Of a DNA stretch of 22,866 nucleotides, positions 15,914-22,866 are shown piece by piece. A program made the translations under genes and the position numbers. A model generated the notes under the pieces. The model searched no databases. It saw only the letters and a list, made by a program, of their open reading frames with translations, and was not told where the DNA came from. Positions within the stretch are counted from its first letter, which is position 1; the number at the start of each line of letters is the position of its first letter. Location: assembly GCA_023230565.1 (NCBI GenBank), contig JALNXD010000044.1, forward strand, positions 1 to 22,866, read 5' to 3'. The stretch comes from Syntrophales bacterium (GTDB lineage: Bacteria > Desulfobacterota > Syntrophia > Syntrophales > UBA2210).

Positions 15914-17179
15914 TTATTTTCTCTTAGCTTCAACGGTACTTGAGATATAATTAATAAATGAACTTAAAGCTTTTTCCATGTTGTTCAGAGAAACGTTTCT
16001 TTTGCCTTTTATGAGAGTCTTTTCAATCCACTGCATAACGATAGACCGATCCTGTGGCAAAACCTGAGCTAAACCCGTCTCACGCTCATACATAAACATA
16101 TGTTGAAGACTTCCACCGCATCTTATATTGCTGTTCAGAAGTGCTGAATATATTCCCATCCATCCTGCTTCTACCACAATAGAACTCATATCTGTAATAT
16201 GTAAATCAACTTGACGAAGTAATACAGGCAAAGGCAATTCGCTGCAAGTCCCCCATTCTACCGACGAAAGATGACCAAAGGTATTTTCTAGATAATTTCG
16301 AATTTCTTCTTTTTTTATAGCTCGAAGCTGAACAGGGTGCAGTCTGAGAAGCCAATTGTAAGAATCAGCAGTCTCCAGAATTACCTTTTCCAAAGCATCG
16401 ACCATTACTCCATTAAACGTATCGTTTTTGTAATAGAAATCCAGACCCCACTGAAGGGATACTAAAATGACAGGTTTATGGTTGTTGAAAATCCTTTCTG
16501 TATGAATAATCTCCCGAACCAAGGAATCGTCAGGGTTTTCAATTAAAAAACGAACAAACCACGGGTTTCCAACTACCTCTACATTAATTCCTTTTTGGGG
16601 TGCCCATTTGCGCAGTATCGCCGCGCTTGATTCATCCCAGCAAAGAAAGCCGCTGGGTAAATCTTTTTCCGGTGTTTCGGAACGATATTTTTCGCTGTAC
16701 CAGGGATTGCCATCATCAATCACACCATGCTGGAGGTCAAAAACGGGAATATCATGTATTCTCCCCGCCCTACACAAACCCACATCCGGCTGAATTCCTA
16801 TGACACATTTGGGGTCAGTTTTTTTTAATATCAGATCCCATATATGCATCCTTTGATTATTGGCCCATGACTCCCCTTTTGCTCTTCCTCTAATAAACCA
16901 AATAATTCTTCTGATTAGTCCTACGAAAAGTGCAGAGCGGTTATACGATACAGGGGAGCTATAGGCCGATTGCCCTATTAATTTGGAATAAGGTATGGCT
17001 ACCGATTCGATAACAAGGTTTCGCATAATACCTAGATCACCTATGCTATCAATCAGAGGTGCATATGCCTTTCCTTTATATACGTATCCGCAATCTCCAT
17101 CCCCTCGAACAAGTAATACATCACAAGGGTTTAATTTTTTCCATGAATCATTGAATAGAGCTGTCCATGATGGAGGCAT
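15914..17179 (-). CDS. Probable GT-B-fold polysaccharide transferase (capsule/CDP-glycerol transferase-like)
   Basis: A 421-residue cytosolic protein without a family I can name firmly. It has landmarks shared by capsule polysaccharide and polysialyl/CDP-glycerol-type transferases: VFDLQHGVIDDG (146-157), LLRLHPVQ (277-284) and ITDMSSIVVEAGWMG (328-342), in the order and spacing of a GT-B C-terminal donor-binding domain. A role as the transferase of a CMP-nonulosonate residue would fit the PtmE-like gene nearby, but that is inference. AGGAG lies about 20 bases upstream of the ATG. A 56-base gap separates it from the flippase gene. Confidence 0.55.
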   Translation of the reverse strand: MPPSWTALFNDSWKKLNPCDVLLVRGDGDCGYVYKGKAYAPLIDSIGDLGIMRNLVIESVAIPYSKLIGQSAYSSPVSYNRSALFVGLIRRIIWFIRGRAKGESWANNQRMHIWDLILKKTDPKCVIGIQPDVGLCRAGRIHDIPVFDLQHGVIDDGNPWYSEKYRSETPEKDLPSGFLCWDESSAAILRKWAPQKGINVEVVGNPWFVRFLIENPDDSLVREIIHTERIFNNHKPVILVSLQWGLDFYYKNDTFNGVMVDALEKVILETADSYNWLLRLHPVQLRAIKKEEIRNYLENTFGHLSSVEWGTCSELPLPVLLRQVDLHITDMSSIVVEAGWMGIYSALLNSNIRCGGSLQHMFMYERETGLAQVLPQDRSIVMQWIEKTLIKGKRNVSLNNMEKALSSFINYISSTVEAKRK

Positions 17180-17235
17180 GACAAAGAAAAAAACCTCATA
17201 CTCCTAAAATTAATGTAGAATTATACTTCTTGCTT

Positions 17236-18561
17236 CTAATAAGCCCGCTTACTCCAAGATAGTAGCCAAGGCATTTTGTACACATGACTTGACAATATCC
17301 ATGTAACTACAAAGAATATAAAAAAGGTTAATGCAGATGATTGTGCAGCACCAACTGGACCATTCCATTTAATAAACACATAATTAAATGGAATATTTAA
17401 TAAAGCGCAACTTAAGGTAATCCAAGCAAGAATATATGTCTTTTCAACAAAAAAAATAAAGTTAACAATCATGTAATACATACCATTAAAAGCAAAGCCT
17501 AAGGCTATCCAAAAAACAAAGATACCTGCCCCAGAAAAGTTCTTTCCTACAAAGAAGCTTAAGAACCATGGCGTTATGCATGTCAAACAAATTACAAGAA
17601 AAATCAATAATAAAAAATATATATATGTAACTTTAACTATTATAGATTTTTCTTTGTTTTGTTTTAATCTTTGGAATAACCATGGAACATATGCCTGATT
17701 AAAAGATGTTCCCAGTAAACCGATAATCATACCAACTTGATATCCGACAGAGTACAAGCCGGTTACATCGAGTCCCACCATGTTTGTGATAAAAAATCGA
17801 TCTGTCATCACCATCATTGTTCCTCCTAGTGCGTGAGGTAACAAAGGAACTCCAAACCTTAAAGCATTGTTAATGTATTGGATATTAAAAACAAATTTTA
17901 TCCAGCCTCCTTTATATAGGAATAATAAGCCAATACATCCAAATACAATCATTGTGAATAACTGAGCTTGAATCCTCCCCTGCCAAGTCATTCCTAAGCA
18001 TACAACTAAAAGCAGGCTTAACCCAACATTCAACATGGTCTGGGCAATCTGATAAAAACCATACGCACGGGCTTTAAGCTGAACTTGCCAAAGAGATAAA
18101 TTAACAAGTGTGATGAATTGTGCAATTGATACAATGACTACAACCCAGAGCCAGCTTTCAGGGAAAGAACTTATCTTACTAATCGGAGTGGCAAAAAAAC
18201 TAAATACTATAAAAACTAATGCTGAGCTAGAAACTAATATTAATAAACAATTAGTAATATACACAGGCAGATCTATTTTTTCTTTTTCATAATACTGACG
18301 CTGGATCGCACCATGAATGCTCAACCCCGTAAATGGTGAAACAAACGCTAAAAGAACAGAAAACATTGCCACTATACCATAATCAGTGGTACTCATGTAT
18401 CTCGTCAAAACTGGCATTAGAAAAAAAGGGATAGCAGAATTAATTATATTGGCAAGTGTATATATTCCGGCATTTCTCGCAAGAGAAGAGTTGAAGACTT
18501 TTCGAATCATTAAAAAAATTATTTGAAAGGACTGCTTTTCAGGTTTTCGCAGTTGATGCAT
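17236..18561 (-). CDS. wzx: Wzx-like lipopolysaccharide/O-antigen flippase
   Basis: A 441-residue MATE/MOP-superfamily membrane protein with about 12-14 hydrophobic segments, beginning with the typical LARNAGIYTLANIINSAIPFFLMPVLTRYMSTTDYGIVAMF (28-68). It should flip undecaprenyl-linked repeat units to the periplasm. The native start may be the ATG at 18510 (MIRKVFNSS), because the first 17 residues are not conserved-looking; neither start has a clear ribosome-binding site. The gene is strikingly AT-rich (18 of 60 G+C at 17461-17520; 9 of 60 at 17581-17640), unlike the block downstream of about 14000, consistent with separate acquisition. Confidence 0.88.
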   Translation of the reverse strand: MHQLRKPEKQSFQIIFLMIRKVFNSSLARNAGIYTLANIINSAIPFFLMPVLTRYMSTTDYGIVAMFSVLLAFVSPFTGLSIHGAIQRQYYEKEKIDLPVYITNCLLILVSSSALVFIVFSFFATPISKISSFPESWLWVVVIVSIAQFITLVNLSLWQVQLKARAYGFYQIAQTMLNVGLSLLLVVCLGMTWQGRIQAQLFTMIVFGCIGLLFLYKGGWIKFVFNIQYINNALRFGVPLLPHALGGTMMVMTDRFFITNMVGLDVTGLYSVGYQVGMIIGLLGTSFNQAYVPWLFQRLKQNKEKSIIVKVTYIYFLLLIFLVICLTCITPWFLSFFVGKNFSGAGIFVFWIALGFAFNGMYYMIVNFIFFVEKTYILAWITLSCALLNIPFNYVFIKWNGPVGAAQSSALTFFIFFVVTWILSSHVYKMPWLLSWSKRAY

Positions 18562-18625
18562 GATGTAGTTTTATGCGCAAGAAATAATCCATTGCTATAT
18601 AAAATTTGCATATATCATTACATTT

Positions 18626-19693
18626 TTAAATATATGGCAGTTTCATGTCACTCTGAGCCTTTTCATAATCTGCATGCTGCCCGATATCCAACCAGTATTC
18701 AATAATAGGGAAACTTGCAACAATTTGATTGGCATCCAGTAACCGCTGAATTAGATCGGTCATATTGAAAGGTTCATTCTCAGGTATATATTCATATACT
18801 TCTGTTTCCAGCAAATAGACCCCGGCATTGACGAGAAAGTGCATCAGAGGCTTTTCTTTTAAACCGCACACACGTGATCCTTTGCATTCGATAACTCCAT
18901 ATGGAACTTTTAAATCATATTGTTTTACTGCTACCGTCATAATAGCTTGCTGCTCTTGATGATAAGACAGCATTGCCCTGAAATTTACTTGTGTCAGGAT
19001 ATCGCCGTTGATGACCAGCATTGGTCCTTTCAGCGGCTTTATCATTCCTAATGCGCCGCCGGTTCCCATTGGCCTTTCTTCATTTACATAATTTAATTCA
19101 ACACCAAATGAGCTTCCATCACCAAAGTAACTGGATATCTTTTCTGATTTATAATGTGTCGTTACATGAATACGCCTGATGCCAATCTGTTTTAATTGTT
19201 CAATTACTAATTCCATTAAAGGCTTACCAGCTACAGGCAACATAGGTTTAGGTAAATTTTCAGTAAGAGGCCGTAATCTCTTCCCTAACCCCCCAGCCAT
19301 GATAACAGCCTGAAGTGGTAGATCTTGTGTTGGTAATAAATCGGCTAGCATTACCAGATCCACGACTTTGCCTTCATAATCCAGAATAGGGATCTGACGA
19401 AGAACAGATCTACGCATCAGCGTTATTAACGTAGCTTGATTTGTTTGAAGTGATGCCGTAACAGGCTTAGAGTATTGAGTACTAATCTTGTTTTTAAGAA
19501 TAATACTAACAGGAGAATCCAACTTAATGTTCGCCAAAACAGCGCGACGTACATCACCATCAGTTACTGTACCCAATAAGCGACTGTCTTTATCAACTAC
19601 TAAGGCAATACCGCAACTTCCTCGTTCAATACATTCCATTGCTTCCCGAATAGAATGATCAGGCGAGATAAATAATGATTGTACATTGACCAT
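18626..19693 (-). CDS. ptmE: CBS-domain nucleotidyltransferase (PtmE-like sugar-1-phosphate guanylyltransferase)
   Basis: A 355-residue fusion of two CBS domains (about 5-60 and 70-122) and a nucleotidyltransferase domain with AVIMAGGLGKRLRPLT (129-144), GTGGALG (210-216) and NGD (229-231). This arrangement is that of PtmE, the GlcN-1-phosphate guanylyltransferase that opens the Campylobacter legionaminic acid pathway; mannose-1-P guanylyltransferase-like enzymes with other substrates share the fold. The CBS pair probably senses a nucleotide. No leg/neu genes (legB, legI, neuA) are in the window, so they would lie upstream beyond the IS or elsewhere. A 262-base gap precedes it and no strong ribosome-binding site is visible. 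Confidence 0.75.
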   Translation of the reverse strand: MVNVQSLFISPDHSIREAMECIERGSCGIALVVDKDSRLLGTVTDGDVRRAVLANIKLDSPVSIILKNKISTQYSKPVTASLQTNQATLITLMRRSVLRQIPILDYEGKVVDLVMLADLLPTQDLPLQAVIMAGGLGKRLRPLTENLPKPMLPVAGKPLMELVIEQLKQIGIRRIHVTTHYKSEKISSYFGDGSSFGVELNYVNEERPMGTGGALGMIKPLKGPMLVINGDILTQVNFRAMLSYHQEQQAIMTVAVKQYDLKVPYGVIECKGSRVCGLKEKPLMHFLVNAGVYLLETEVYEYIPENEPFNMTDLIQRLLDANQIVASFPIIEYWLDIGQHADYEKAQSDMKLPYI

Positions 19694-19955
19694 TATAAAA
19701 TTTGGGAGTGTGTAATCTTTTGGGTTAATTTAAAAAAGTCGTCAAAAGGTGCTTTTCCACTACGGCGGTTTTGACCAAGAAACTAAAAATGTCATTTACC
19801 TTCAGTAATGGTGCTGCACCTCAATTCGGGCTACTTCTTCTTTCGTAGCATAAATAATTTTTACAAAATATTCGCACAATATGGAACTTGAATTAAAACA
19901 CATGTGAAAAATATTAAATGAATCTTGAGGGTGAATATGCTTTTAATCTTGAAGA
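19694..19955. other. Intergenic stretch with a possible 33-residue reading frame and weak stem-loop
   Basis: This 262-base gap holds no full gene. On the minus strand a 33-codon frame (ATG at 19901-19903, stop at 19802-19804) ends in FVKIIYATKEEVARIEVQHHY, whose charged helical character looks like the C-terminal tail of a real protein, but it has no ribosome-binding site. A 7-bp stem (19741-19747 with 19769-19775) is followed on the minus strand by a T-rich run, a weak terminator candidate. Together these suggest a degraded gene between the radical SAM gene and the nucleotidyltransferase gene. Confidence 0.3.
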
Positions 19956-21344
19956 TTACGTTTGACGAAAACCGCGGAAATCCCTATTACGGCTTAGATA
20001 TAAATCTTCCGCTTCTTTAACAACGCTTTTCATTTTTTCAGTGAAATAATTTTGAATCAGACGAGTATTTGCATTAAGAAGTGCTCTATGAACATCGTCA
20101 TCACTCATGTCTGTAAAATTTACACTTAGCAAATCAGAATTTACATGTTTATTTTCATAGAAATCTTCACAATCCCGCAAGAGACCTTTTTCTATCGCAT
20201 AATAATATAGAGGTGAGCCAGGATAAGGTGTAACTGGTCTTATGGTGCGCAATTGTGCACCGTCATCATACTTTAAAAGAAAATCCAATCCCTTATCAAG
20301 AGTTTCTTGGGAATCACCGATATTTCCAAATATAATATTGAATCCGGGACTTATACCAGCCGCCAATGTCGCCTCAATACCCTTTATTATTATATCGGTT
20401 GTCAGCGCTTTATTCATATTCTTCAACACGTCATCATCCAATGCCTCAATGCCGTAATTGATAAAAACACATCCCGCTCGTTTCATCAATTCCAACAACC
20501 GTGGTTTTGCGAAATTCAATCGTCCGTTGCAATCCCATTTAAAATTTAGGCCGGATCTGACAAATGCTTCACACAATTCCTCTGTTCGGCTTATTGATGA
20601 CATAAGCAATTCATCGCCAAATGCTATGTAAGTAATGCCATATTGACGCCGAAGTAAACGAATCTCGTCTAAAATACTTTCACTGCTTCGTGGCCGGAAA
20701 CCTTCATCAAGCCGATAACAAAAGTTGCACTTAAACGTACACCCTCTTCCTGAAAGCATAGGCATTACCATATCGCAATTTGAGGCGTGCGGCATGCGGA
20801 GCAATCTATAATATTCAATAGGAAAAAGTTCATAGGCAGGATAAGGAATTGAATCGATGTCAGCTATTAATGGCCTGCGCTCATTCTGCTTTACTTTGTC
20901 ACCTTCTCTCCAAGCAATGCCCAATACACTTTCAAGTTGCCCCGGATTTTCAATTTTTTCAATCAGCTCAATTATTGTATTTTCTCCCTCGCCTATAACT
21001 AAGAAATCTGCTTGTGTTTTTTTTAGAAAATATTCAGGATCAGGAGATGGTCCATGCCCTCCAATAACATATTTGGGACGCTGACGAGATGAATTTATTG
21101 CCGCAGATATTTTAAGCAATTTACGATACTGATAATAACCTCCAATTACGCTTACACCCACCACATTAAAATAGTTCTTATTTAAATATTCAGTTAGATG
21201 CATTTCGGGATAATGGTGAAGGTCTTGATTGTAGATCACAACATTATGGCCTGCCCTTTTTAAAACAGCAGCAATATATGCAAGCCCCTGAGGGAACCAG
21301 TGAATATATGAATCGTTATCATAGACTATAAGTAGAATATTCAT
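19956..21344 (-). CDS. B12-binding-type radical SAM protein
   Basis: A 462-residue protein with an N-terminal cobalamin-binding-like Rossmann domain (about 1-140, including VIGGHGPSPDPE 93-104 and a VIGEGE strand at 116-121) and a radical SAM domain with the [4Fe-4S] motif Cys202-x3-Cys206-x2-Cys209 in GRGCTFKCNFCY. A full DxHxxG base-off motif is not seen; DLHHYP at 41-46 is only partly similar. Family members perform C-methylation, rearrangement or other radical chemistry. The ATG lies one base after the amidotransferase stop, with GGAGG inside the last codons of that gene, so the two are translationally coupled. A sugar-modifying role is inferred. Confidence 0.85.
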   Translation of the reverse strand: MNILLIVYDNDSYIHWFPQGLAYIAAVLKRAGHNVVIYNQDLHHYPEMHLTEYLNKNYFNVVGVSVIGGYYQYRKLLKISAAINSSRQRPKYVIGGHGPSPDPEYFLKKTQADFLVIGEGENTIIELIEKIENPGQLESVLGIAWREGDKVKQNERRPLIADIDSIPYPAYELFPIEYYRLLRMPHASNCDMVMPMLSGRGCTFKCNFCYRLDEGFRPRSSESILDEIRLLRRQYGITYIAFGDELLMSSISRTEELCEAFVRSGLNFKWDCNGRLNFAKPRLLELMKRAGCVFINYGIEALDDDVLKNMNKALTTDIIIKGIEATLAAGISPGFNIIFGNIGDSQETLDKGLDFLLKYDDGAQLRTIRPVTPYPGSPLYYYAIEKGLLRDCEDFYENKHVNSDLLSVNFTDMSDDDVHRALLNANTRLIQNYFTEKMKSVVKEAEDLYLSRNRDFRGFRQT

Positions 21345-21345
21345 T

Positions 21346-22566
21346 TTAATCCTCCCAAACAGGATGCTTTAGTGCCCATTCTCCATTTGATTTTTTTTCC
21401 CACAAATGAGGTGATCGGAATTTATCACACAATTCGAAAAATTCTTCTACTTCCAATCCGATGAAACGCATAACTTCTTGGATATACCGTGTCGGCTTTT
21501 CACCATCAAACTGCTTTACAAGCGCCATTCCATCTTCTCTTGTCAAGTGTTTATTTCGAATCTCTTGAGAAGCATCATAACTAGCACGTCCTAACCCAAA
21601 TTTGATCCATGTTGTATAATAGTGAAGATCATCAATTTTGTCATCAATGCTGTTATATTTACTGTAAGTTCCTTCTGTTCGATAAGGCCGCGCTTGAAAT
21701 CCCGTATTCTCAACAGCATAATAATATACCTCTTGGGGTGTCCATTTAAGATAATAGCCTAGATAATGCACTTCCACTTGGGCTTTGCCTAAATCCTCCG
21801 CAGAAGCTGGTAAATAGGCCATCAGGTCATTAAGTGTCAGTTCATACTTTTCAATGAGTTCGGGAATAGAACATCCAGATAAATACACTTCAGATAAATC
21901 ACTCATTTCATAAAATGATTTATCACGAAGAGAAGTTGCATTATCAGCAATCGGGTTACCATATTCTGCCTCATTTTCACCATAAAATATCAGTGGAATT
22001 TTATAATTAATAGCAATTTTAGGGGCAAGATTTTTTTGACCCAAAATAAATGTCTGAAATGGATGAAGCAGGTTTTCAATGGCCAGCTTTGTAAGCAGCT
22101 TGTGAACCCGTCCGTCAGGTTTGAATGTAAGGTTATCAAAACCACCAAGCTCAATCCAATTGAGAAAATTTTGATAGCCATAGTCTGTATAAAGAATTGG
22201 CGGCCATGTGATTGTAAGCGGATGCATTCCGTATTTGTACTTTAGGATATGTGACTGAAAAACGCTGTCTTTACCGCCACTGCCTGGAACAATGCAATCA
22301 TAAACTCCATCTTTGCGTCGGTACTTATCTAATAACCGCAAAAGTTCGTCTTCGCGATCTTTCCAATTTATGCCTTCCTTCTTCTCTGCATGACGACATG
22401 CATCGCATACACCCTCCTCATCAATATGCATGTATCTGGCACCTCGCCGGTCAGGAAGATGTTTGAACTCCGGGATGGAGGCTGGCCGCTGGTTGGACAT
22501 TAAGCATCGCTTACAAAAAATGACTTTTTCTGGTAATCCGTATTTTGGTATTGTCCTGCCCTTCAT
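21346..22566 (-). CDS. Second N-acetyl sugar amidotransferase (PtmG/PseA/WbpG family)
   Basis: A 406-residue member of the same PP-loop family as WbpG, but well diverged from the copy at 13294-14457. It has Cys18/Cys21 (FCKRCLMSNQRP), Cys54/Cys57 (GVCDACRHAE) and the PP-loop SGGKDSVF (96-103). Relatives convert an N-acetyl to an acetamidino group on amino sugars or nonulosonic acids, using ammonia from HisH/HisF. AGGAG is placed well before the ATG. A truncated hisH lies 19 bases upstream and a radical SAM gene is coupled downstream. Whether it acts on legionaminic-like or another sugar is not decidable from sequence; the neighbouring PtmE-like gene favours the former. Confidence 0.85.
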   Translation of the reverse strand: MKGRTIPKYGLPEKVIFCKRCLMSNQRPASIPEFKHLPDRRGARYMHIDEEGVCDACRHAEKKEGINWKDREDELLRLLDKYRRKDGVYDCIVPGSGGKDSVFQSHILKYKYGMHPLTITWPPILYTDYGYQNFLNWIELGGFDNLTFKPDGRVHKLLTKLAIENLLHPFQTFILGQKNLAPKIAINYKIPLIFYGENEAEYGNPIADNATSLRDKSFYEMSDLSEVYLSGCSIPELIEKYELTLNDLMAYLPASAEDLGKAQVEVHYLGYYLKWTPQEVYYYAVENTGFQARPYRTEGTYSKYNSIDDKIDDLHYYTTWIKFGLGRASYDASQEIRNKHLTREDGMALVKQFDGEKPTRYIQEVMRFIGLEVEEFFELCDKFRSPHLWEKKSNGEWALKHPVWED

Positions 22567-22585
22567 TAAAAGCTTTCTCCTTTAC

Positions 22586-22745
22586 CTACAGATTCAACTT
22601 ATTTGCGAGATTTTTATATATTTTGATACCTTCCAGTCCGCTCCGCTCAGGGTGAAATTGACACGCAAAGACGTGACCTTTTTGAAAGCTGGAACAAAAT
22701 TCGATTTGCCCATAAGAAGAATTAGAAAGAATCAGATTGCCCGAT
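22586..22745 (-). pseudogene. hisH: HisH-type glutaminase, C-terminal fragment cut by an IS
   Basis: About 53 residues remain of a protein of about 205. The fragment ends with the HisH signature HVFACQFHPERSGLEGIKIYKNL, retaining the His/Glu of the catalytic triad, but the nucleophile cysteine half is gone. At 22745/22746 the frame runs into IS sequence and could only continue through a TTG at 22766-22768. It lies 19 bases before the second amidotransferase, so the ancestral order was hisH then amidotransferase. The missing 5' part may still exist on the far side of the IS. Confidence 0.85.
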
Positions 22746-22857
22746 GAGACCTTTGCACAACCCCTCAATATTTTTCTTGGTTAGGCCCGGGGGTTGCGAT
22801 AAAAAATCTCATTAATTACATATAACACGTTAATATTGTTTTATAATTGCCTATTTT
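22746..22857. repeat. Right arm of a 112-bp perfect inverted repeat
   Basis: This is the exact reverse complement of 1-112, with no mismatch over 112 bases. The arms are about 22.6 kb apart and both point outward, so the same end of the same element faces inward on each side. Confidence 0.95.
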
Positions 22858-22866
22858 ATGCTATAG
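22746..22866. mobile_element. Terminal segment of an insertion sequence (right copy, rest outside window)
   Basis: From 22746 the plus strand reads GAGACCTTTGCACAACCCC and continues to the window edge without a coding frame. Positions 22746-22857 equal the reverse complement of 1-112; the last nine bases extend beyond the left copy. The junction interrupts hisH, marking the exact insertion point. The IS body and its other end lie to the right of the window. Confidence 0.75.

Noticed and set aside
19741..19775. Strong terminator in the gap before the nucleotidyltransferase gene
   Set aside because: The stem is only 7 bp with a 21-base loop and three bases separate it from the T-run; too weak for a separate call.
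1..22866. A classical composite transposon carrying the whole segment as cargo
   Set aside because: The segment includes atpB-type housekeeping genes and ends inside broken genes; only one end of each IS is seen and no target duplication can be tested, so this is kept only as a possibility in the findings.

Overview
The window reads as one chromosomal segment of a Gram-negative bacterium carrying a long surface-polysaccharide (O-antigen/LPS or capsule type) gene cluster. The cluster is followed by the first genes of an ATP synthase F0 operon. Every credible gene is on the minus strand, so the biological 5' end is at the right edge. A split F0 operon with AtpZ, AtpI and subunit a, an AtpB resembling those of Geobacter/Syntrophus-type bacteria, and moderate G+C suggest a deltaproteobacterium-like (Desulfobacterota) host. 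This placement is an inference of moderate to low confidence.

Layout in transcription order (right to left). (1) 22746-22866: end of an insertion sequence that has cut off the front of a hisH-type glutaminase. (2) 18626-22745: a nonulosonate-flavoured block with the hisH remnant, an N-acetyl-sugar amidotransferase, a B12-type radical SAM enzyme and a PtmE-like CBS/nucleotidyltransferase. (3) 14454-18561: export and polymerisation block with a Wzx-like flippase, a GT-B-like transferase and a Wzy-like polymerase. (4) 10708-14457: a complete WbpG/HisH/HisF-type amidotransferase set with a family-4 glycosyltransferase inside it. (5) 8048-10711: a second glycosyltransferase, a SAM methyltransferase and a small PglC-like initiating phosphoglycosyl transferase. 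(6) 4021-8051: a split transketolase and two PLP aminotransferases in one tightly packed run. (7) 1917-3779: a WbpM-type UDP-GlcNAc 4,6-dehydratase. (8) 574-1903: atpZ, atpI and atpB, closed by a strong intrinsic terminator. (9) 113-515: a truncated IS66-family remnant, itself cut by a second copy of the IS end seen at the right edge.

Reading the genes together, WbpM and the small sugar transferase would start the repeat unit on undecaprenyl phosphate. Two to three glycosyltransferases would extend it, Wzx would flip it and Wzy would polymerise it. The WbpG/HisH/HisF set would convert an N-acetyl group of one sugar into an acetamidino group. The PtmE-like enzyme, the second amidotransferase and the radical SAM enzyme suggest a legionaminic-acid-like residue with unusual decoration. 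The split transketolase next to DegT and class-I aminotransferases is the least explained part and may make a branched or two-carbon-extended sugar.

The first 112 bases and bases 22746-22857 are perfect reverse complements. This means two outward-pointing copies of the same IS end, or contig ends broken at a repeated IS. No RNA genes, CRISPR arrays or origins were seen.
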